DNA from: Candidatus Pelagibacter sp.
GTDB taxonomy: Bacteria > Pseudomonadota > Alphaproteobacteria > Pelagibacterales > Pelagibacteraceae
Direction of reading: 5' to 3'
Length of the DNA: 63,173 bases
Assembly: GCA_028226535.1 (NCBI GenBank)
Contig: JAOJEG010000003.1
Span: 1 to 63,173, forward strand
Within the stretch, counting starts at the first letter, position 1. Each line of letters opens with the position of its first letter. The position numbers and the translations under genes were made by a program. Positions 32,961 to 42,516 of the stretch are shown one piece after another. Below the pieces are notes generated by a model, which was given only the letters and a program-made list of their open reading frames with translations, was not told the DNA's origin and made no database searches.

Positions 32961-33762
32961 GAATTTTTATTTGGAATTTATTATTGGAATTATTGCTATT
33001 TATGTTTCGGTCTTAATTTTACTATTTATTTTTCAAAGAAGTTTAATGTATCATCCTTTAGAAAATAACTATTCTGAAGACAGAATGGAAGTTGAGGTAG
33101 AAAAAGTAAAGATTATAACCTCAGATAAAATAAATCTATTAGGTTGGTTTCATAAAAAAGATCTCAAAAAATTCAAAACAATTGTTTATTTTCACGGTAA
33201 TGCTGGGACACTTGAAAATAGAATTCATAAATTAAACCACTTTAAAGATATGGATGTTAATTTTTTAATAATAGCTTGGCGAGGTTTTAGTGGAAACAAA
33301 GGAAAACCCTCTGAAGAAGGACTTTATATAGATGCAAATAGCACAATTCTATGGCTTAAAAAATTAGGTTTAACAGAAAAAGACATAGTCATTTATGGAG
33401 AGTCCCTTGGAACTGGAGTTGCAACTGAGATAGCTCAAAATAAGGATTATGCTGGTTTAATACTCGAGACACCTTTTACATCTATGATCGAAGCTGCAAA
33501 AAACTTTTATCCATATATTCCAGTGTCTATTTTGTTAAAGGATAAGTATGACAATCAAAACAAAATCAAAAATATAAATATACCAGTTCTAATCATGCAT
33601 GGTGAAGTTGATAAAATAGTTCCTTTTTGGATGGGTAAAAAAATTTATGAAATTGCCAACCAGCCAAAATATTCTCATTTTACAAAATTTGACGATCACA
33701 TGATGGAATATGATGAAAATCTGTTATTTGCGTTAAAATCCTTTATAAAAAGTTTAAATTAA
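32944..33762 (+). CDS. membrane-anchored alpha/beta hydrolase (BEM46/ABHD13-like)
   Basis: A 272-residue protein with one N-terminal transmembrane helix (about residues 8-30) and an alpha/beta hydrolase domain. The oxyanion segment is YFHGNAGTLENRIHKL, the nucleophile elbow YGESLGTGVATEIAQ, the acid region MHGEVDKIVPFW, and the His in FDDHMMEYDE. This is the BEM46-like (DUF1749-related) group of unknown substrate, probably facing the periplasm. The catalytic triad is complete. Confidence 0.82.
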   Translation: MKLKRRNFYLEFIIGIIAIYVSVLILLFIFQRSLMYHPLENNYSEDRMEVEVEKVKIITSDKINLLGWFHKKDLKKFKTIVYFHGNAGTLENRIHKLNHFKDMDVNFLIIAWRGFSGNKGKPSEEGLYIDANSTILWLKKLGLTEKDIVIYGESLGTGVATEIAQNKDYAGLILETPFTSMIEAAKNFYPYIPVSILLKDKYDNQNKIKNINIPVLIMHGEVDKIVPFWMGKKIYEIANQPKYSHFTKFDDHMMEYDENLLFALKSFIKSLN

Positions 33763-33811
33763 GCCACATTCTAAACAAACATAGTACAAATTCTTTTTTT
33801 AAATTTTATAT

Positions 33812-34375
33812 GTGAGAAAGACGCTATTAATATTTATTATTTTTCTATCTTTTAAAAATTTTGTTTTAGCAGAAGAAAATAAGTTAATGATTGAGAATTT
33901 GTTTCATATAGATCAGATGAATTCACATAATGAAAATTTTGCTCTATATTTTAAAACCAGAGAGAAGGCAATATTAGCAAGAGGAGAAAACAGTAATTAT
34001 ATAAATGACTACCCTAAAGATCTTTATCTGTATGATTATGAAAAAAAAATTTCATATCCATTGATTTCTTATGAGTGGTTTCCTAAAAGAGCAAAATATT
34101 TTCTTGAAGAATATGACTTCCCAGTTTTTCCTGATGATTTTGCTTATTATCTTTTAAAAGATAATAAAACATTAGTAATGATAAGTGCTGTTAAAAGTTT
34201 AAATGCCAATTTTAAATTTGATATTAGTGAAAAAAAATTAGAACTTTATCCAAATAATGGAAAATTTGACTTTATTATTTCATCTATAGCTAAAAATTGT
34301 GGGCATGATAATTTTCAGGAAAATTATAAGTGCAGCTTCTATAAACCTTTAATATCAAGCACTTTAATCAATTAA
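33812..34375 (+). CDS. hypothetical secreted protein
   Basis: I do not recognise this 187-residue protein. It has a GTG start, a convincing signal peptide (LLIFIIFLSFKNFVLA), and a mature part rich in Tyr, Phe, Asp and Lys. Two cysteines near the C-terminus (KNCGHDNFQENYKCSF) could form a disulfide. No membrane segment or catalytic motif is visible. Its end overlaps the end of the convergent ftsY by 8 bases. Codon use and A+T content look like the neighbours, so it seems resident rather than recently acquired. Confidence 0.6.
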   Translation: MRKTLLIFIIFLSFKNFVLAEENKLMIENLFHIDQMNSHNENFALYFKTREKAILARGENSNYINDYPKDLYLYDYEKKISYPLISYEWFPKRAKYFLEEYDFPVFPDDFAYYLLKDNKTLVMISAVKSLNANFKFDISEKKLELYPNNGKFDFIISSIAKNCGHDNFQENYKCSFYKPLISSTLIN

Positions 34376-35285
34376 TTTGGGTAAAAGCATCAGCAAATTT
34401 TTCTGCTTCAAAAATTTGTAGATCATCCTCTTTTTCTCCTAATCCTAGAGCAATAATTGGAAGCTTATATTTTTTTGCAACAGCCAAAAGAATTCCTCCC
34501 TTAGCTGTACCATCTAACTTTGTCATTATTAAACCTGTTATTGGAATAATTTTATTAAATTCTTCAACTTGATTAATTACATTTTGACCTGAAGTAGCAT
34601 CTAAAATTAAAATTACATCATGAGGAGCCTCAGGATCTATTTTTTTTGTTACATTTGCAATTTTTTTATACTCCTCCATCAAATTTTTTTTATTTTGTAA
34701 TCTTCCAGCAGTATCAATTAAAACTTGGTTAAAGTTATTTGCAATTGCTTCTTCTATTGCTTTAAATGCAACAGATGCTGGGTCTGCACCTTGTGAGGAT
34801 TTGGTTATATCAACCTCTACTTTATTTGCCCAGTTTTCTAATTGCTCAATAGCTGCAGCCCTAAAAGTATCTGATGCGGCAAGCATAACTTTATTTCCAT
34901 TAGCCTTTAAAATTTTACTAATTTTTCCAATGGTTGTTGTTTTACCAACCCCATTAACACCCGAAACTAATGTTGCGTTAATTTTTTCTTTTTTTTTAAA
35001 AAAAGAATTATTTTCAAGAGGTTTCATTAAAGAAATAATATACTCTTTCAAGATAGTACTTATTTCCTCAGCAATGTCTTTTTTTGGATCAATTTTACTA
35101 TCTGAGATTATTTCCTTTATTTCTGAAGCAGCAACAACCCCAACATCTGATTGAATTAAATATTCTTCAATTCTATCTAATGTTTTGTCATCTATCTCTT
35201 TTTTTACAACTATATCTCTTAAACCAGATGTAAAAGCAGATGCACTTTTCTTAAAACCAGATTTAAACTTATCAAAAATTCCCAT
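34368..35285 (-). CDS. ftsY: signal recognition particle receptor FtsY
   Basis: A 305-residue NG-domain GTPase. The N domain is an amphipathic four-helix part (GIFDKFKSGFKKSASAFTSGL). The GTPase motifs are G1 SGVNGVGKTTTIGK (near residue 110), AASDTFRAAA, DTAGR and TKLDGTAKGG. The acidic A domain of E. coli FtsY is absent, as in many alphaproteobacteria, and the N-terminal helix probably targets the membrane. It docks Ffh-ribosome complexes. The start overlaps the dapF stop by one base. Confidence 0.95.
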   Translation of the reverse strand: MGIFDKFKSGFKKSASAFTSGLRDIVVKKEIDDKTLDRIEEYLIQSDVGVVAASEIKEIISDSKIDPKKDIAEEISTILKEYIISLMKPLENNSFFKKKEKINATLVSGVNGVGKTTTIGKISKILKANGNKVMLAASDTFRAAAIEQLENWANKVEVDITKSSQGADPASVAFKAIEEAIANNFNQVLIDTAGRLQNKKNLMEEYKKIANVTKKIDPEAPHDVILILDATSGQNVINQVEEFNKIIPITGLIMTKLDGTAKGGILLAVAKKYKLPIIALGLGEKEDDLQIFEAEKFADAFTQIN

Positions 35286-36109
35286 TAAATATTAATCTCA
35301 ATATTTTCAATATCTGAGACAGGTCCTTTCATATGAATACTATTATTCTTATCAATTGATATTGATAATCTACCAAGTGCAAACTCAATATCAGTTTTTT
35401 TATCGGTTAGTTCATTAATATTTGCTGCTATAGCTGTAGCACATGCAGCAGTTCCACATGCCTTTGTAAGACCAGCTCCTCGCTCCCAAACCTTAACTTT
35501 AATTAATTTTTTATTAATAACTTGTGCAAGGGTGACATTACATTTCTCAGGAAAATATTTATGATTTTCTATCTCAGGTCCAATTTTTTTTAAATCATAG
35601 TCTTTAATATTATCTACAAAAAAAACAACATGTGGATTTCCTACATTAACAGATGTGCCACCTATATGCTCAATATTATTTTTGTTAACAATTTTGATTT
35701 TTAAATTTTTGGTATCTAAATTTTGATTTAATGGAATTTCATTCCAATTAATTTTTGGAACCCCAATTTCAGTTTCTATTAAATTATCACCTAAAATTTG
35801 AGATTTTAATGCCCCTGAAGAAGTCCAAAGAATAATTTCTTTATCATTATTTTCTTTTGATAAAAGATCAGCTACACATCTAGTGCCATTTCCACATGCA
35901 CCAGAAACGCTCCCATCTGAATTATAGAACTCTAATCCAGCATCTTTCTCATCACTTTTTTTAATGAATATTAGTTGATCACATCCAATAAATTTTCGAT
36001 CACATATTTTTATAATCTGATCTTTGGTTAGATTATAATTTTGATATCGCTGATCAATAATTACAAAATCATTGCCTAAACCATCCATTTTAAAAGCTTT
36101 AATATCCAT
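35285..36109 (-). CDS. dapF: diaminopimelate epimerase
   Basis: A 274-residue cofactor-independent epimerase that converts LL- to meso-diaminopimelate for lysine and peptidoglycan. Both catalytic cysteines are present, in SGACGNGTRCVAD and in GLTKACGTAACAT. The N-terminal KMDGLGNDFVIID and the GNPHVVFFV strand are family hallmarks. It is translationally coupled to ftsY (TAATG) and divergent from ffh across a 161-base spacer. Confidence 0.95.
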   Translation of the reverse strand: MDIKAFKMDGLGNDFVIIDQRYQNYNLTKDQIIKICDRKFIGCDQLIFIKKSDEKDAGLEFYNSDGSVSGACGNGTRCVADLLSKENNDKEIILWTSSGALKSQILGDNLIETEIGVPKINWNEIPLNQNLDTKNLKIKIVNKNNIEHIGGTSVNVGNPHVVFFVDNIKDYDLKKIGPEIENHKYFPEKCNVTLAQVINKKLIKVKVWERGAGLTKACGTAACATAIAANINELTDKKTDIEFALGRLSISIDKNNSIHMKGPVSDIENIEINI

Positions 36110-36131
36110 ATATAGATATTTAACTTATTTA

Positions 36132-36270
36132 TTGACTTTTTGAACCTCTATTATAGGTTGTTGCCGTTTCCGCAAAAACATTAACTTTGCGGTGTCTTTG
36201 GAAACAAAGAGATCGACACTAGTCAGCGAGGCTTCGCCCACTAGTGCGATTACTGCTGTGCGTAATAAAT
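36132..36270 (+). promoter_or_regulatory. structured RNA leader of ffh (ffh motif) with candidate promoter
   Basis: A TTGACT (36132-36137) and TATAGG (36152-36157) pair, with a short 14-base spacer, precede a G+C-rich leader. Hairpin 1 pairs CCGCAAA (36170-36176) with TTTGCGG (36186-36192), in competition with GTTTCC (36166-36171) pairing to GGAAAC (36200-36205). Hairpin 2 pairs ATCG-A-CACTAGT (36212-36223) with ACTAGTG-CGAT (36240-36250), with an inner GCGA/TCGC stem. A small hairpin, TTAC...GTAA, ends just before the ATG. From memory, a cis-regulatory RNA upstream of ffh was proposed in Candidatus Pelagibacter from high-G+C intergenic regions; this matches it in position and character. Confidence 0.75.
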
Positions 36271-37629
36271 ATGTTTGAAAATTTAACAAGTAAATTCGAA
36301 GAAATCTTTTCTTCTTTAAAAAAAGCTCCTTCACTTGATGAAGCTCAAGTTGATGAAGGATTAAGAGGTATTAGACAGGCTCTTTTAGAGGCAGATGTTA
36401 CCTTAGATGTAGCTAAAGATTTTATCGAAAATGTAAAACCCAAAGTTTTAGGTCAAGAAATTATCAGATCAACTTCCCCTGGGGATATGGTTGTAAAAAT
36501 TGTTTATGATGAATTAGTTAATTTATTAGGTGGATCAAATAATGAAATAAACCTTAATGCTGTTCCGCCAGTTCCAATGATGTTGGTTGGACTACAAGGT
36601 TCAGGAAAAACAACTACTACTGCAAAATTAGCTAAATATTTAGAGACCAATAAGAAAAAAAAGGTGATGATGGTTAGTCTTGATATTTATAGACCAGCAG
36701 CTCAAGAGCAACTTAGATCTCTTGGAGAACAAAATAATATCTTAACACTACCTATTATTGAAGGCCAACAACCAACTGATATTTGTCAAAGAGCTATTAG
36801 TGCAGCTAATCTAAATGGAGCAGAAATTATATTATTTGATACTGCTGGAAGAACTCAAATTGATTTACAAATGATGAGTGAAGTTAAACAAATTGAAAGT
36901 GTGATAAACCCTACAGAGACATTTTTAGTTGCAGACTCGTTAACAGGACAAGTTGCAGCATCTGTGGCAAAAGAGTTTAAAAATACGGTTAATCTATCAG
37001 GAATAATTTTAACTAGAGCAGATGGTGATGCAAGAGGTGGTGCAGCTGTCAGTATGAAGTATGTTTCTGATGTGCCGATTAAATTTTTAGGAATTGGTGA
37101 AAAAATTGACAATCTTGAAGTATTCCATCCTGACAGAATAGCAAACAGAATTCTTGGAATGGGAGATATTGTATCTCTTGTAGAAAAAGCTGCACAAGAT
37201 TTAGGTGAAGAGAATATAAAAAAAGCAGAAGAAAATTTAAAAAAGGGACAATTTTCTATGCAAGATTATTTAACTCAGTTGAGACAAATGAAAAAAATGG
37301 GTGGTATCGAAGGAATAATGTCTTTTATGCCAGGTGTTTCAAAAATGAAATCTCAAATGGATTCAGCAGGAATTGATGAAAGCATTATTACTAAAAATGA
37401 AGCTATTATTTTGTCGATGACCAAAAAAGAAAGAGAGAACCCAAAACTTATTGATGGTTCTAGAAAAAAAAGAATTGCTAATGGCTCTGGCACAGATCCA
37501 GCCACTATCAATAAATTGCTAAAGCAATTTAAAATGATGTCTGAAATGATGAAAAAGATGTCAAAAGGAAATCTGAAAGGTATGTCTGATAAAGGAATAC
37601 CGCCAGAGCTATTTAATCAATTAAAATAA
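36271..37629 (+). CDS. ffh: signal recognition particle protein Ffh
   Basis: A 452-residue GTPase with N, G and M domains. Motifs are [18 protein letters not shown] (near residue 110), [24 protein letters not shown] and [12 protein letters not shown]. The methionine-rich M domain ([19 protein letters not shown] and [12 protein letters not shown]) binds SRP RNA and signal sequences. A GTG 27 bases upstream is in frame but lies in the structured leader; the ATG giving [13 protein letters not shown] is the family start. It heads the ffh-rpsP-trmD-rplS run. Confidence 0.96.
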   Translation: MFENLTSKFEEIFSSLKKAPSLDEAQVDEGLRGIRQALLEADVTLDVAKDFIENVKPKVLGQEIIRSTSPGDMVVKIVYDELVNLLGGSNNEINLNAVPPVPMMLVGLQGSGKTTTTAKLAKYLETNKKKKVMMVSLDIYRPAAQEQLRSLGEQNNILTLPIIEGQQPTDICQRAISAANLNGAEIILFDTAGRTQIDLQMMSEVKQIESVINPTETFLVADSLTGQVAASVAKEFKNTVNLSGIILTRADGDARGGAAVSMKYVSDVPIKFLGIGEKIDNLEVFHPDRIANRILGMGDIVSLVEKAAQDLGEENIKKAEENLKKGQFSMQDYLTQLRQMKKMGGIEGIMSFMPGVSKMKSQMDSAGIDESIITKNEAIILSMTKKERENPKLIDGSRKKRIANGSGTDPATINKLLKQFKMMSEMMKKMSKGNLKGMSDKGIPPELFNQLK

Positions 37630-37633
37630 TAAA

Positions 37634-37638
37634 AGGAG
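37634..37638 (+). promoter_or_regulatory. ribosome binding site of rpsP
   Basis: AGGAG lies 5 bases ahead of the rpsP ATG at 37644, a good Shine-Dalgarno match in a window where such sites are few. Confidence 0.6.
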
Positions 37639-37643
37639 AAAGA

Positions 37644-38114
37644 ATGTTAAAACTAAGATTATCAAGAGGTGGAACAAAGAAAAGACCTGTTTACAAAGTC
37701 GTTGTAGCAGATAGTCGATTTGCAAGAGATGGAAGATTTATTGAAAAAGTTGGATTTTTTAATCCTCTTCTTCCTAAAGATAAAAAAGAGAGAGTTGGTC
37801 TTGAAGCTGAGAGAATTAAGTATTGGTTAGGTCAAGGGGCTCAACCAACTACTAGAGTTGCAAGAATTTTAGGTGAAAATGAATTAATACCAATGCCTGC
37901 AAATGGTAATAATCCTAAAAAGGCTGTTCCAAAAAAAGAGAGAAATAAAGAAGGTGAAGAGGCTCCAGCAGCTCCTAAAGCTCCAGCAGCAGAAGCTCCC
38001 AAAGAAGAAGCTCCAGCAGCAGAGGCAGCACCAGCAGCAGAAGCTCCTAAAGAAGAAGCTCCAGCAGCAGAGGCAGCACCAGCAGCAGAAGCTCCTAAAG
38101 AGGAACAAAAATAA
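37644..38114 (+). CDS. rpsP: 30S ribosomal protein S16 with Ala/Pro/Glu/Lys tail
   Basis: A 156-residue protein. Residues 1 to about 85 are a normal S16 ([50 protein letters not shown]). Beyond a basic linker ([13 protein letters not shown]) comes a roughly 55-residue low-complexity tail built from [14 protein letters not shown] units, encoded by a near-perfect 48-base tandem repeat. Typical S16 is 80-100 residues. A similar tail is found on L19, two genes downstream. The tail is probably disordered and exposed on the 30S surface. Confidence 0.95.
   Translation: MLKLRLSRGGTKKRPVYKVVVADSRFARDGRFIEKVGFFNPLLPKDKKERVGLEAERIKYWLGQGAQPTTRVARILGENELIPMPANGNNPKKAVPKKERNKEGEEAPAAPKAPAAEAPKEEAPAAEAAPAAEAPKEEAPAAEAAPAAEAPKEEQK
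37992..38102 (+). repeat. 48-base tandem repeat in the rpsP tail
   Basis: Two full 48-base units (37992-38039 and 38040-38087) differ at one base (C to T at unit position 9). A partial third unit follows before the stop. Each unit encodes 16 residues of the form [16 protein letters not shown]. The identity at synonymous sites suggests recent duplication or slippage, so copy number may vary between strains. Confidence 0.9.
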
Positions 38115-38128
38115 TTTAACAATTATTT

Positions 38129-38815
38129 ATGTGGCAAGCTCAAGTGTTTACGCTTTATCCAGAAGTTTTTCCTGGGCCTTTATCAAAAGGCCTATATGGA
38201 AAAGCTTTATCTAAAAAATTATGGAACCTAAATATTGTAAACATTAGAGATGCAGCTGAAGATAAACACAAAACAGTTGATGATACTCCTTATGGAGGTG
38301 GCTCTGGAATGCTTTTAAAAGCAGATGTCCTAGCAAAGTCTTTAGATCAAAATATAATTGAAGGTGAGAAAGTAATTTATTTATCACCTAAAGGTAAAAA
38401 ATTTGATCAAACTTATGCAAAACAATTATCAAATGAAAAATCAGTATCTTTCATTTGTGGACATTTCGAAGGTGTAGATGAGAGAGTATTAACTACTCGA
38501 AATATAGAGGAAATAAGTATTGGAGATTATATTTTGTCAGGAGGTGAAACAGCAGCTTTTGTTGTAATAGATAGCATACTTAGACTTTTGCCTGGAGTCT
38601 TAGGCAATGAGAATTCTAGAGTAGATGAGAGTTTTGAAAATGGGTTATTAGAGTATCCACAATACACAAAACCTCAAATTTGGGAGGAAAAATCAGTTCC
38701 AGAGGTGCTTTTATCGGGTGATCACAGTAAAATTAAAGACTGGCGTTTATCTCAATCTGAGGCTATAACACGCGTCCGAAGACCAGATTTATGGCAAAAA
38801 TATAAGAAGAATTAA
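38129..38815 (+). CDS. trmD: tRNA (guanine-37-N1) methyltransferase TrmD
   Basis: A 228-residue SPOUT-class methyltransferase. The trefoil-knot SAM site is seen in [24 protein letters not shown] and [19 protein letters not shown], with the RLLPGVLGN tail and the C-terminal HTH-like domain ([18 protein letters not shown]). It methylates G37 of tRNAs to prevent frameshifting. It follows rpsP after only 14 bases, leaving no room for rimM, which normally sits here. The length is slightly under the usual 240-255. Confidence 0.94.
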   Translation: MWQAQVFTLYPEVFPGPLSKGLYGKALSKKLWNLNIVNIRDAAEDKHKTVDDTPYGGGSGMLLKADVLAKSLDQNIIEGEKVIYLSPKGKKFDQTYAKQLSNEKSVSFICGHFEGVDERVLTTRNIEEISIGDYILSGGETAAFVVIDSILRLLPGVLGNENSRVDESFENGLLEYPQYTKPQIWEEKSVPEVLLSGDHSKIKDWRLSQSEAITRVRRPDLWQKYKKN

Positions 38816-38831
38816 CTTGATAAATACTGAT

Positions 38832-39371
38832 ATGAAAACAATTGAAGAAATAAACCAACACAACGTTAAACAAATACTTTCAGAGAAAAAAATTCCAGAT
38901 TTTTATCCTGGAGATGTTGTTAAAGTTGGTGTTAGAATTACAGAAGGTAAAAAAGAAAGAATCCAATACTTTGAGGGTGTTTGTATTGCTAAAAAAAATA
39001 GAGACTTAAATTCTTCTTTTACAGTTAGAAAAATTTCTTTTGGAGAAGGTGTGGAGAGAACTTTCCCATTATATGGAACGTTAATTGATTCAATTAAAGT
39101 AATTAGATCAGGTAAAGTAAGAAGAGCTAAACTTTACTACTTAAGAGATAGAACTGGTAAATCAGCGAGAATTGCAGAAAAAATTAGAAAGAAAATTGGG
39201 ATCAATGTTGATGTCAAGCCTGAAACTGTAACAGAAGAAAATGTTGCACCAGCAGCAGAGGCTCCTAAAGAAGAGGCTCCAGCAGTAGAAGCAGCACCAA
39301 CAGCAGAAGCTCCAGCAGCAGAGGCTTCAAAAGAAAAACCAAAATCAGAAAGCCCTTCAGAAAAAAAATAA
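38832..39371 (+). CDS. rplS: 50S ribosomal protein L19 with Ala/Pro/Glu tail
   Basis: A 179-residue protein. Residues 1 to about 118 are ordinary L19: [40 protein letters not shown] and [15 protein letters not shown]. The last 50 or so residues are a low-complexity Ala/Pro/Glu/Lys tail ([19 protein letters not shown]) resembling that of S16. ATG 38832 (MKTIEEIN) is chosen; an in-frame TTG at 38817 is less likely. Standard L19 is about 115-125 residues. Confidence 0.94.
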   Translation: MKTIEEINQHNVKQILSEKKIPDFYPGDVVKVGVRITEGKKERIQYFEGVCIAKKNRDLNSSFTVRKISFGEGVERTFPLYGTLIDSIKVIRSGKVRRAKLYYLRDRTGKSARIAEKIRKKIGINVDVKPETVTEENVAPAAEAPKEEAPAVEAAPTAEAPAAEASKEKPKSESPSEKK

Positions 39372-39382
39372 TTTTTTTTTCA

Positions 39383-40786
39383 ATGTCCACTACTCTTTAC
39401 GATAAAATTTGGAATGATCACCTGGTTGATCAACAAGATGATGGAACAGCTTTGTTGTTTGTTGACAGACATTTAGTTCATGAAGTAACAAGCCCCCAAG
39501 CGTTTGAAGGTTTAAGAAATTCAAATAGAAAAGTTAGACATCCCAACTTAACTTTAGCTGTAGCTGATCATAATGTCCCTACAACGGATAGAACAAAAGG
39601 AATTTCAGATGCAGAGTCAAAAATACAAGTTGATACTCTAGAAGCTAACTGCAAAGAATTTGGTGTTCAACTTTTTGGAATGGATGATAAACGACAAGGT
39701 ATAGTCCATATAATTGGACCCGAGCAAGGTTTTACTCAACCAGGAACAGTAATAGTTTGTGGTGACAGTCACACAGCAACACATGGTGCCTTTGGTTCTT
39801 TGGCGTTTGGTATTGGAACCTCAGAAGTTGAACATGTTTTAGCAACACAAACATTAGTTCAAAAAAAAGCGAAAAATTTTAGAATAAACGTTAATGGTCA
39901 ATTACCTCTAGGAGTAACATCAAAAGATGTAATACTTCAAATAATCGGAAAAATTGGAACAGCAGGAGGAACAGGTTCAGTCATAGAATATGCAGGTGAT
40001 TTAATTAGATCTTTAAGTGTTGAACAGAGAATGACTATTTGCAACATGACAATAGAAGGTGGAGCAAGAGCAGGTTTAATAGCTCCAGATGAAAAAATAT
40101 TTAATTATCTAAAAGGAAAACCGATGTCTCCACAAGGAGATAATTGGGAGAAAGCTTTAAATTATTGGAATACTCTTAAGACAGATGAGGATGCAAATTT
40201 TGATCAAGAACTTAATTTAAATGCAAATGAAATTTTACCAATGATTACTTGGGGCACATCCCCTCAAGATGTAATTACGATTGATGATAAGGTTCCAAAT
40301 CCTCAAAGTGAAAGTGATCAAGACAAAAAGAATTCTATTGAAAGAGCTTTAAAATATATGGGTTTAAAACCAGATATGGCAGCAAAAGATATTAAGATAG
40401 ACAAGGTATTTATTGGAAGTTGTACTAATGGCAGAATAGAGGATTTAAGAGAGGCAGCTAAAATTCTAAAAGATAAAAAAATATCATCACATGTAAATGC
40501 GATGGTTGTTCCAGGATCTGGTTTGGTAAAAGAACAAGCTGAACAAGAAGGATTAGATAAAATATTTGTTAATTCTGGTTTTGAATGGAGAGAACCTGGA
40601 TGCTCAATGTGTTTAGCGATGAATGCTGATAAACTAAAACCTGAAGAAAGATGTGCTTCTACTTCAAACAGAAATTTTGAGGGTAGACAAGGAAGAGGTG
40701 GAAGAACTCATTTAGTAAGTCCTGGTATGGCAGCTGCTGCAGCAATATCTGGAAGTTTAGACGATGTGAGAAAGTATCAAAACTAA
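39383..40786 (+). CDS. leuC: 3-isopropylmalate dehydratase large subunit
   Basis: A 467-residue aconitase-family protein that isomerises 2- to 3-isopropylmalate in leucine synthesis. The 4Fe-4S cysteines are in [17 protein letters not shown] and in [11 protein letters not shown]; substrate motifs are [20 protein letters not shown] and [20 protein letters not shown]. It starts 11 bases after rplS and is coupled by one base to leuD. Confidence 0.96.
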   Translation: MSTTLYDKIWNDHLVDQQDDGTALLFVDRHLVHEVTSPQAFEGLRNSNRKVRHPNLTLAVADHNVPTTDRTKGISDAESKIQVDTLEANCKEFGVQLFGMDDKRQGIVHIIGPEQGFTQPGTVIVCGDSHTATHGAFGSLAFGIGTSEVEHVLATQTLVQKKAKNFRINVNGQLPLGVTSKDVILQIIGKIGTAGGTGSVIEYAGDLIRSLSVEQRMTICNMTIEGGARAGLIAPDEKIFNYLKGKPMSPQGDNWEKALNYWNTLKTDEDANFDQELNLNANEILPMITWGTSPQDVITIDDKVPNPQSESDQDKKNSIERALKYMGLKPDMAAKDIKIDKVFIGSCTNGRIEDLREAAKILKDKKISSHVNAMVVPGSGLVKEQAEQEGLDKIFVNSGFEWREPGCSMCLAMNADKLKPEERCASTSNRNFEGRQGRGGRTHLVSPGMAAAAAISGSLDDVRKYQN

Positions 40787-41391
40787 TGCAAAAATTTAAT
40801 ACATTAAAAAGTGTACCTGCATATTTACCAATAGTAAATATTGATACAGATATGATAATTCCAAAACAATTCTTAAAAACAATAAAAAGAACTGGACTTG
40901 GAAAAAATTTATTTTTCGAAATGAGATATGATGATCAGGGTAAAGAAATAAGTGACTTTATTCTAAATCAAAATCCATATAATGGTTCAAAAATTTTAAT
41001 AGCTGGTAAAAATTTTGGATGTGGATCTTCTAGAGAACATGCTCCTTGGGCACTATTAGATTTTGGGATAACTTGTGTAATTAGTTCTAGTTATGCAGAT
41101 ATATTTTATAGTAATTGTTTTAAAAATGGAATTTTACCTATAATTCTAGAAGAGGAAAAAATTAAAGAATTATCAGAATACGCAAACAGAAAAGAAGAAA
41201 TTTCAGTCGATTTAAATGATGAAAAAATAGTTTATGGAAATAACGAAATCAAGTTTGATGTAGATCCATTTAAGAAGAAGTGCTTACTAGAAGGTCTAGA
41301 TGATATTGCTTTATCTTTAAAAAAGTCAGATAAAATTGAAAACTTTGAAACAAATCTAAAAGATAAAAAACCATGGATTTTTAATGATTAA
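40786..41391 (+). CDS. leuD: 3-isopropylmalate dehydratase small subunit
   Basis: A 201-residue swivel-domain subunit with [18 protein letters not shown] at the N-terminus and the substrate-binding loop [17 protein letters not shown]. It partners LeuC. The length is typical of the proteobacterial type (about 200). It shares one base with leuC and overlaps leuB by 8 bases. Confidence 0.96.
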   Translation: MQKFNTLKSVPAYLPIVNIDTDMIIPKQFLKTIKRTGLGKNLFFEMRYDDQGKEISDFILNQNPYNGSKILIAGKNFGCGSSREHAPWALLDFGITCVISSSYADIFYSNCFKNGILPIILEEEKIKELSEYANRKEEISVDLNDEKIVYGNNEIKFDVDPFKKKCLLEGLDDIALSLKKSDKIENFETNLKDKKPWIFND

Positions 41392-42490
41392 AGTTAAAAA
41401 AAGAAAAATACTTTTATTACCAGGCGATGGTATTGGACCTGAGGTAATTGGAGAAGTAAAAAAAATTATTAATTGGTTCAATGATAATAAATCTTTAGAT
41501 TTTGAGATAGATGAAGATCTTGCAGGCGGATGCTCTTATGACAAACATGGAACACCTATTACTGACGAAGTATTTTACAAAGCTTTAGAGAGTGAAGTAG
41601 TTATGCTTGGTGCAGTTGGAGGTCCTAAATGGGATAATTTAGAATTTTCAAAGAAACCTGAAAGAGCCTTATTAAAACTTAGAAAAGAATTAAAATTATT
41701 CGCCAATTTAAGACCTGCTATTTGTTTTGAACAATTAGTTGATGCATCAACATTAAAACCTGAAATTGTTTCAGGCTTAGACATAATGATAGTAAGAGAA
41801 TTAACAGGTGGAATATATTTTGGTGAGCCAAGAGGTATTAAACCGATTGATAATGGCGAAAGAAAAGGGATTAACACCCATACATATACAACTAGCGAAA
41901 TTACAAGAGTAGCAAGAGTTGCTTTTGATTTAGCTAAAAAGAGATCAAATAAAGTAACTTCATGTGAAAAATCAAACGTAATGGAAGCAGGGCAACTTTG
42001 GAAGGAAGAGGTTCAAGAGCTTCATGATAAAGAATATAAAGATGTAGAATTAAGTCATATGCTTGCTGATAATTGTGCAATGCAGCTTTTGAGAAATCCA
42101 AAACAATTTGATGTAATAGTAACTGATAATTTATTTGGTGATATGCTTTCAGATCAAGCTTCAATGTTAACAGGCTCCCTAGGTCTTCTGCCATCTGCAT
42201 CATTAGGAGCAAAAAATAAAGATGGTGAAATGAGAGCTATGTATGAACCTATTCACGGATCTGCACCAGATATTGCTGGTAAAGGATTAGCAAATCCGAT
42301 TGCATCAATATTAAGTTTTGCAATGTCATTAAGATACTCATTAGATCTAGATAAAGAAGCTGATGCTTTAGAAAAGGCAGTTCAAGACGTACTAAATGAT
42401 GGTTTAAGAACAAAAGATATTCTATCAGAAGGTATGAAAGTGGCGTCAACATCTGAAATGGGTGATGCTATAATTTCAAAATTGCAATAA
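41384..42490 (+). CDS. leuB: 3-isopropylmalate dehydrogenase
   Basis: A 368-residue NAD-dependent decarboxylating dehydrogenase. It has [17 protein letters not shown] at the N-terminus, the substrate arginines in [17 protein letters not shown], the catalytic Tyr in [13 protein letters not shown] and the metal site [19 protein letters not shown], followed by [14 protein letters not shown]. It completes leuCDB; leuA is not in the window. Confidence 0.96.
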   Translation: MIKVKKRKILLLPGDGIGPEVIGEVKKIINWFNDNKSLDFEIDEDLAGGCSYDKHGTPITDEVFYKALESEVVMLGAVGGPKWDNLEFSKKPERALLKLRKELKLFANLRPAICFEQLVDASTLKPEIVSGLDIMIVRELTGGIYFGEPRGIKPIDNGERKGINTHTYTTSEITRVARVAFDLAKKRSNKVTSCEKSNVMEAGQLWKEEVQELHDKEYKDVELSHMLADNCAMQLLRNPKQFDVIVTDNLFGDMLSDQASMLTGSLGLLPSASLGAKNKDGEMRAMYEPIHGSAPDIAGKGLANPIASILSFAMSLRYSLDLDKEADALEKAVQDVLNDGLRTKDILSEGMKVASTSEMGDAIISKLQ

Positions 42491-42516
42491 TCTTAGAATT
42501 ATTCTAAGCTTTAAAT

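Noticed and set aside
36160..36270. Possibility that the G+C-rich region upstream of ffh is the 4.5S SRP RNA itself
   Set aside because: The conserved SRP core (GGAAGCAGCC with the GGAA-type apical loop) is not present on either strand, and the structure runs up to the ffh start codon as a leader would.
36125..36334. A 69-codon minus-strand frame between dapF and ffh
   Set aside because: It covers the structured ffh leader and the start of ffh, has no Shine-Dalgarno sequence, and its composition follows the hairpins rather than protein coding.
37992..38102. Tandem repeats considered as a CRISPR array
   Set aside because: The repeats are directly adjacent without unique spacers, lie in frame inside rpsP, and no cas genes are nearby.
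37841..38214. Three overlapping open frames on both strands across the rpsP tail
   Set aside because: They are other-frame readings of the 48-base tandem repeat, giving Gln/Lys-, Ala/Ser- or Cys/Phe-rich low-complexity peptides. The repeat has no stops in any frame, which explains them.
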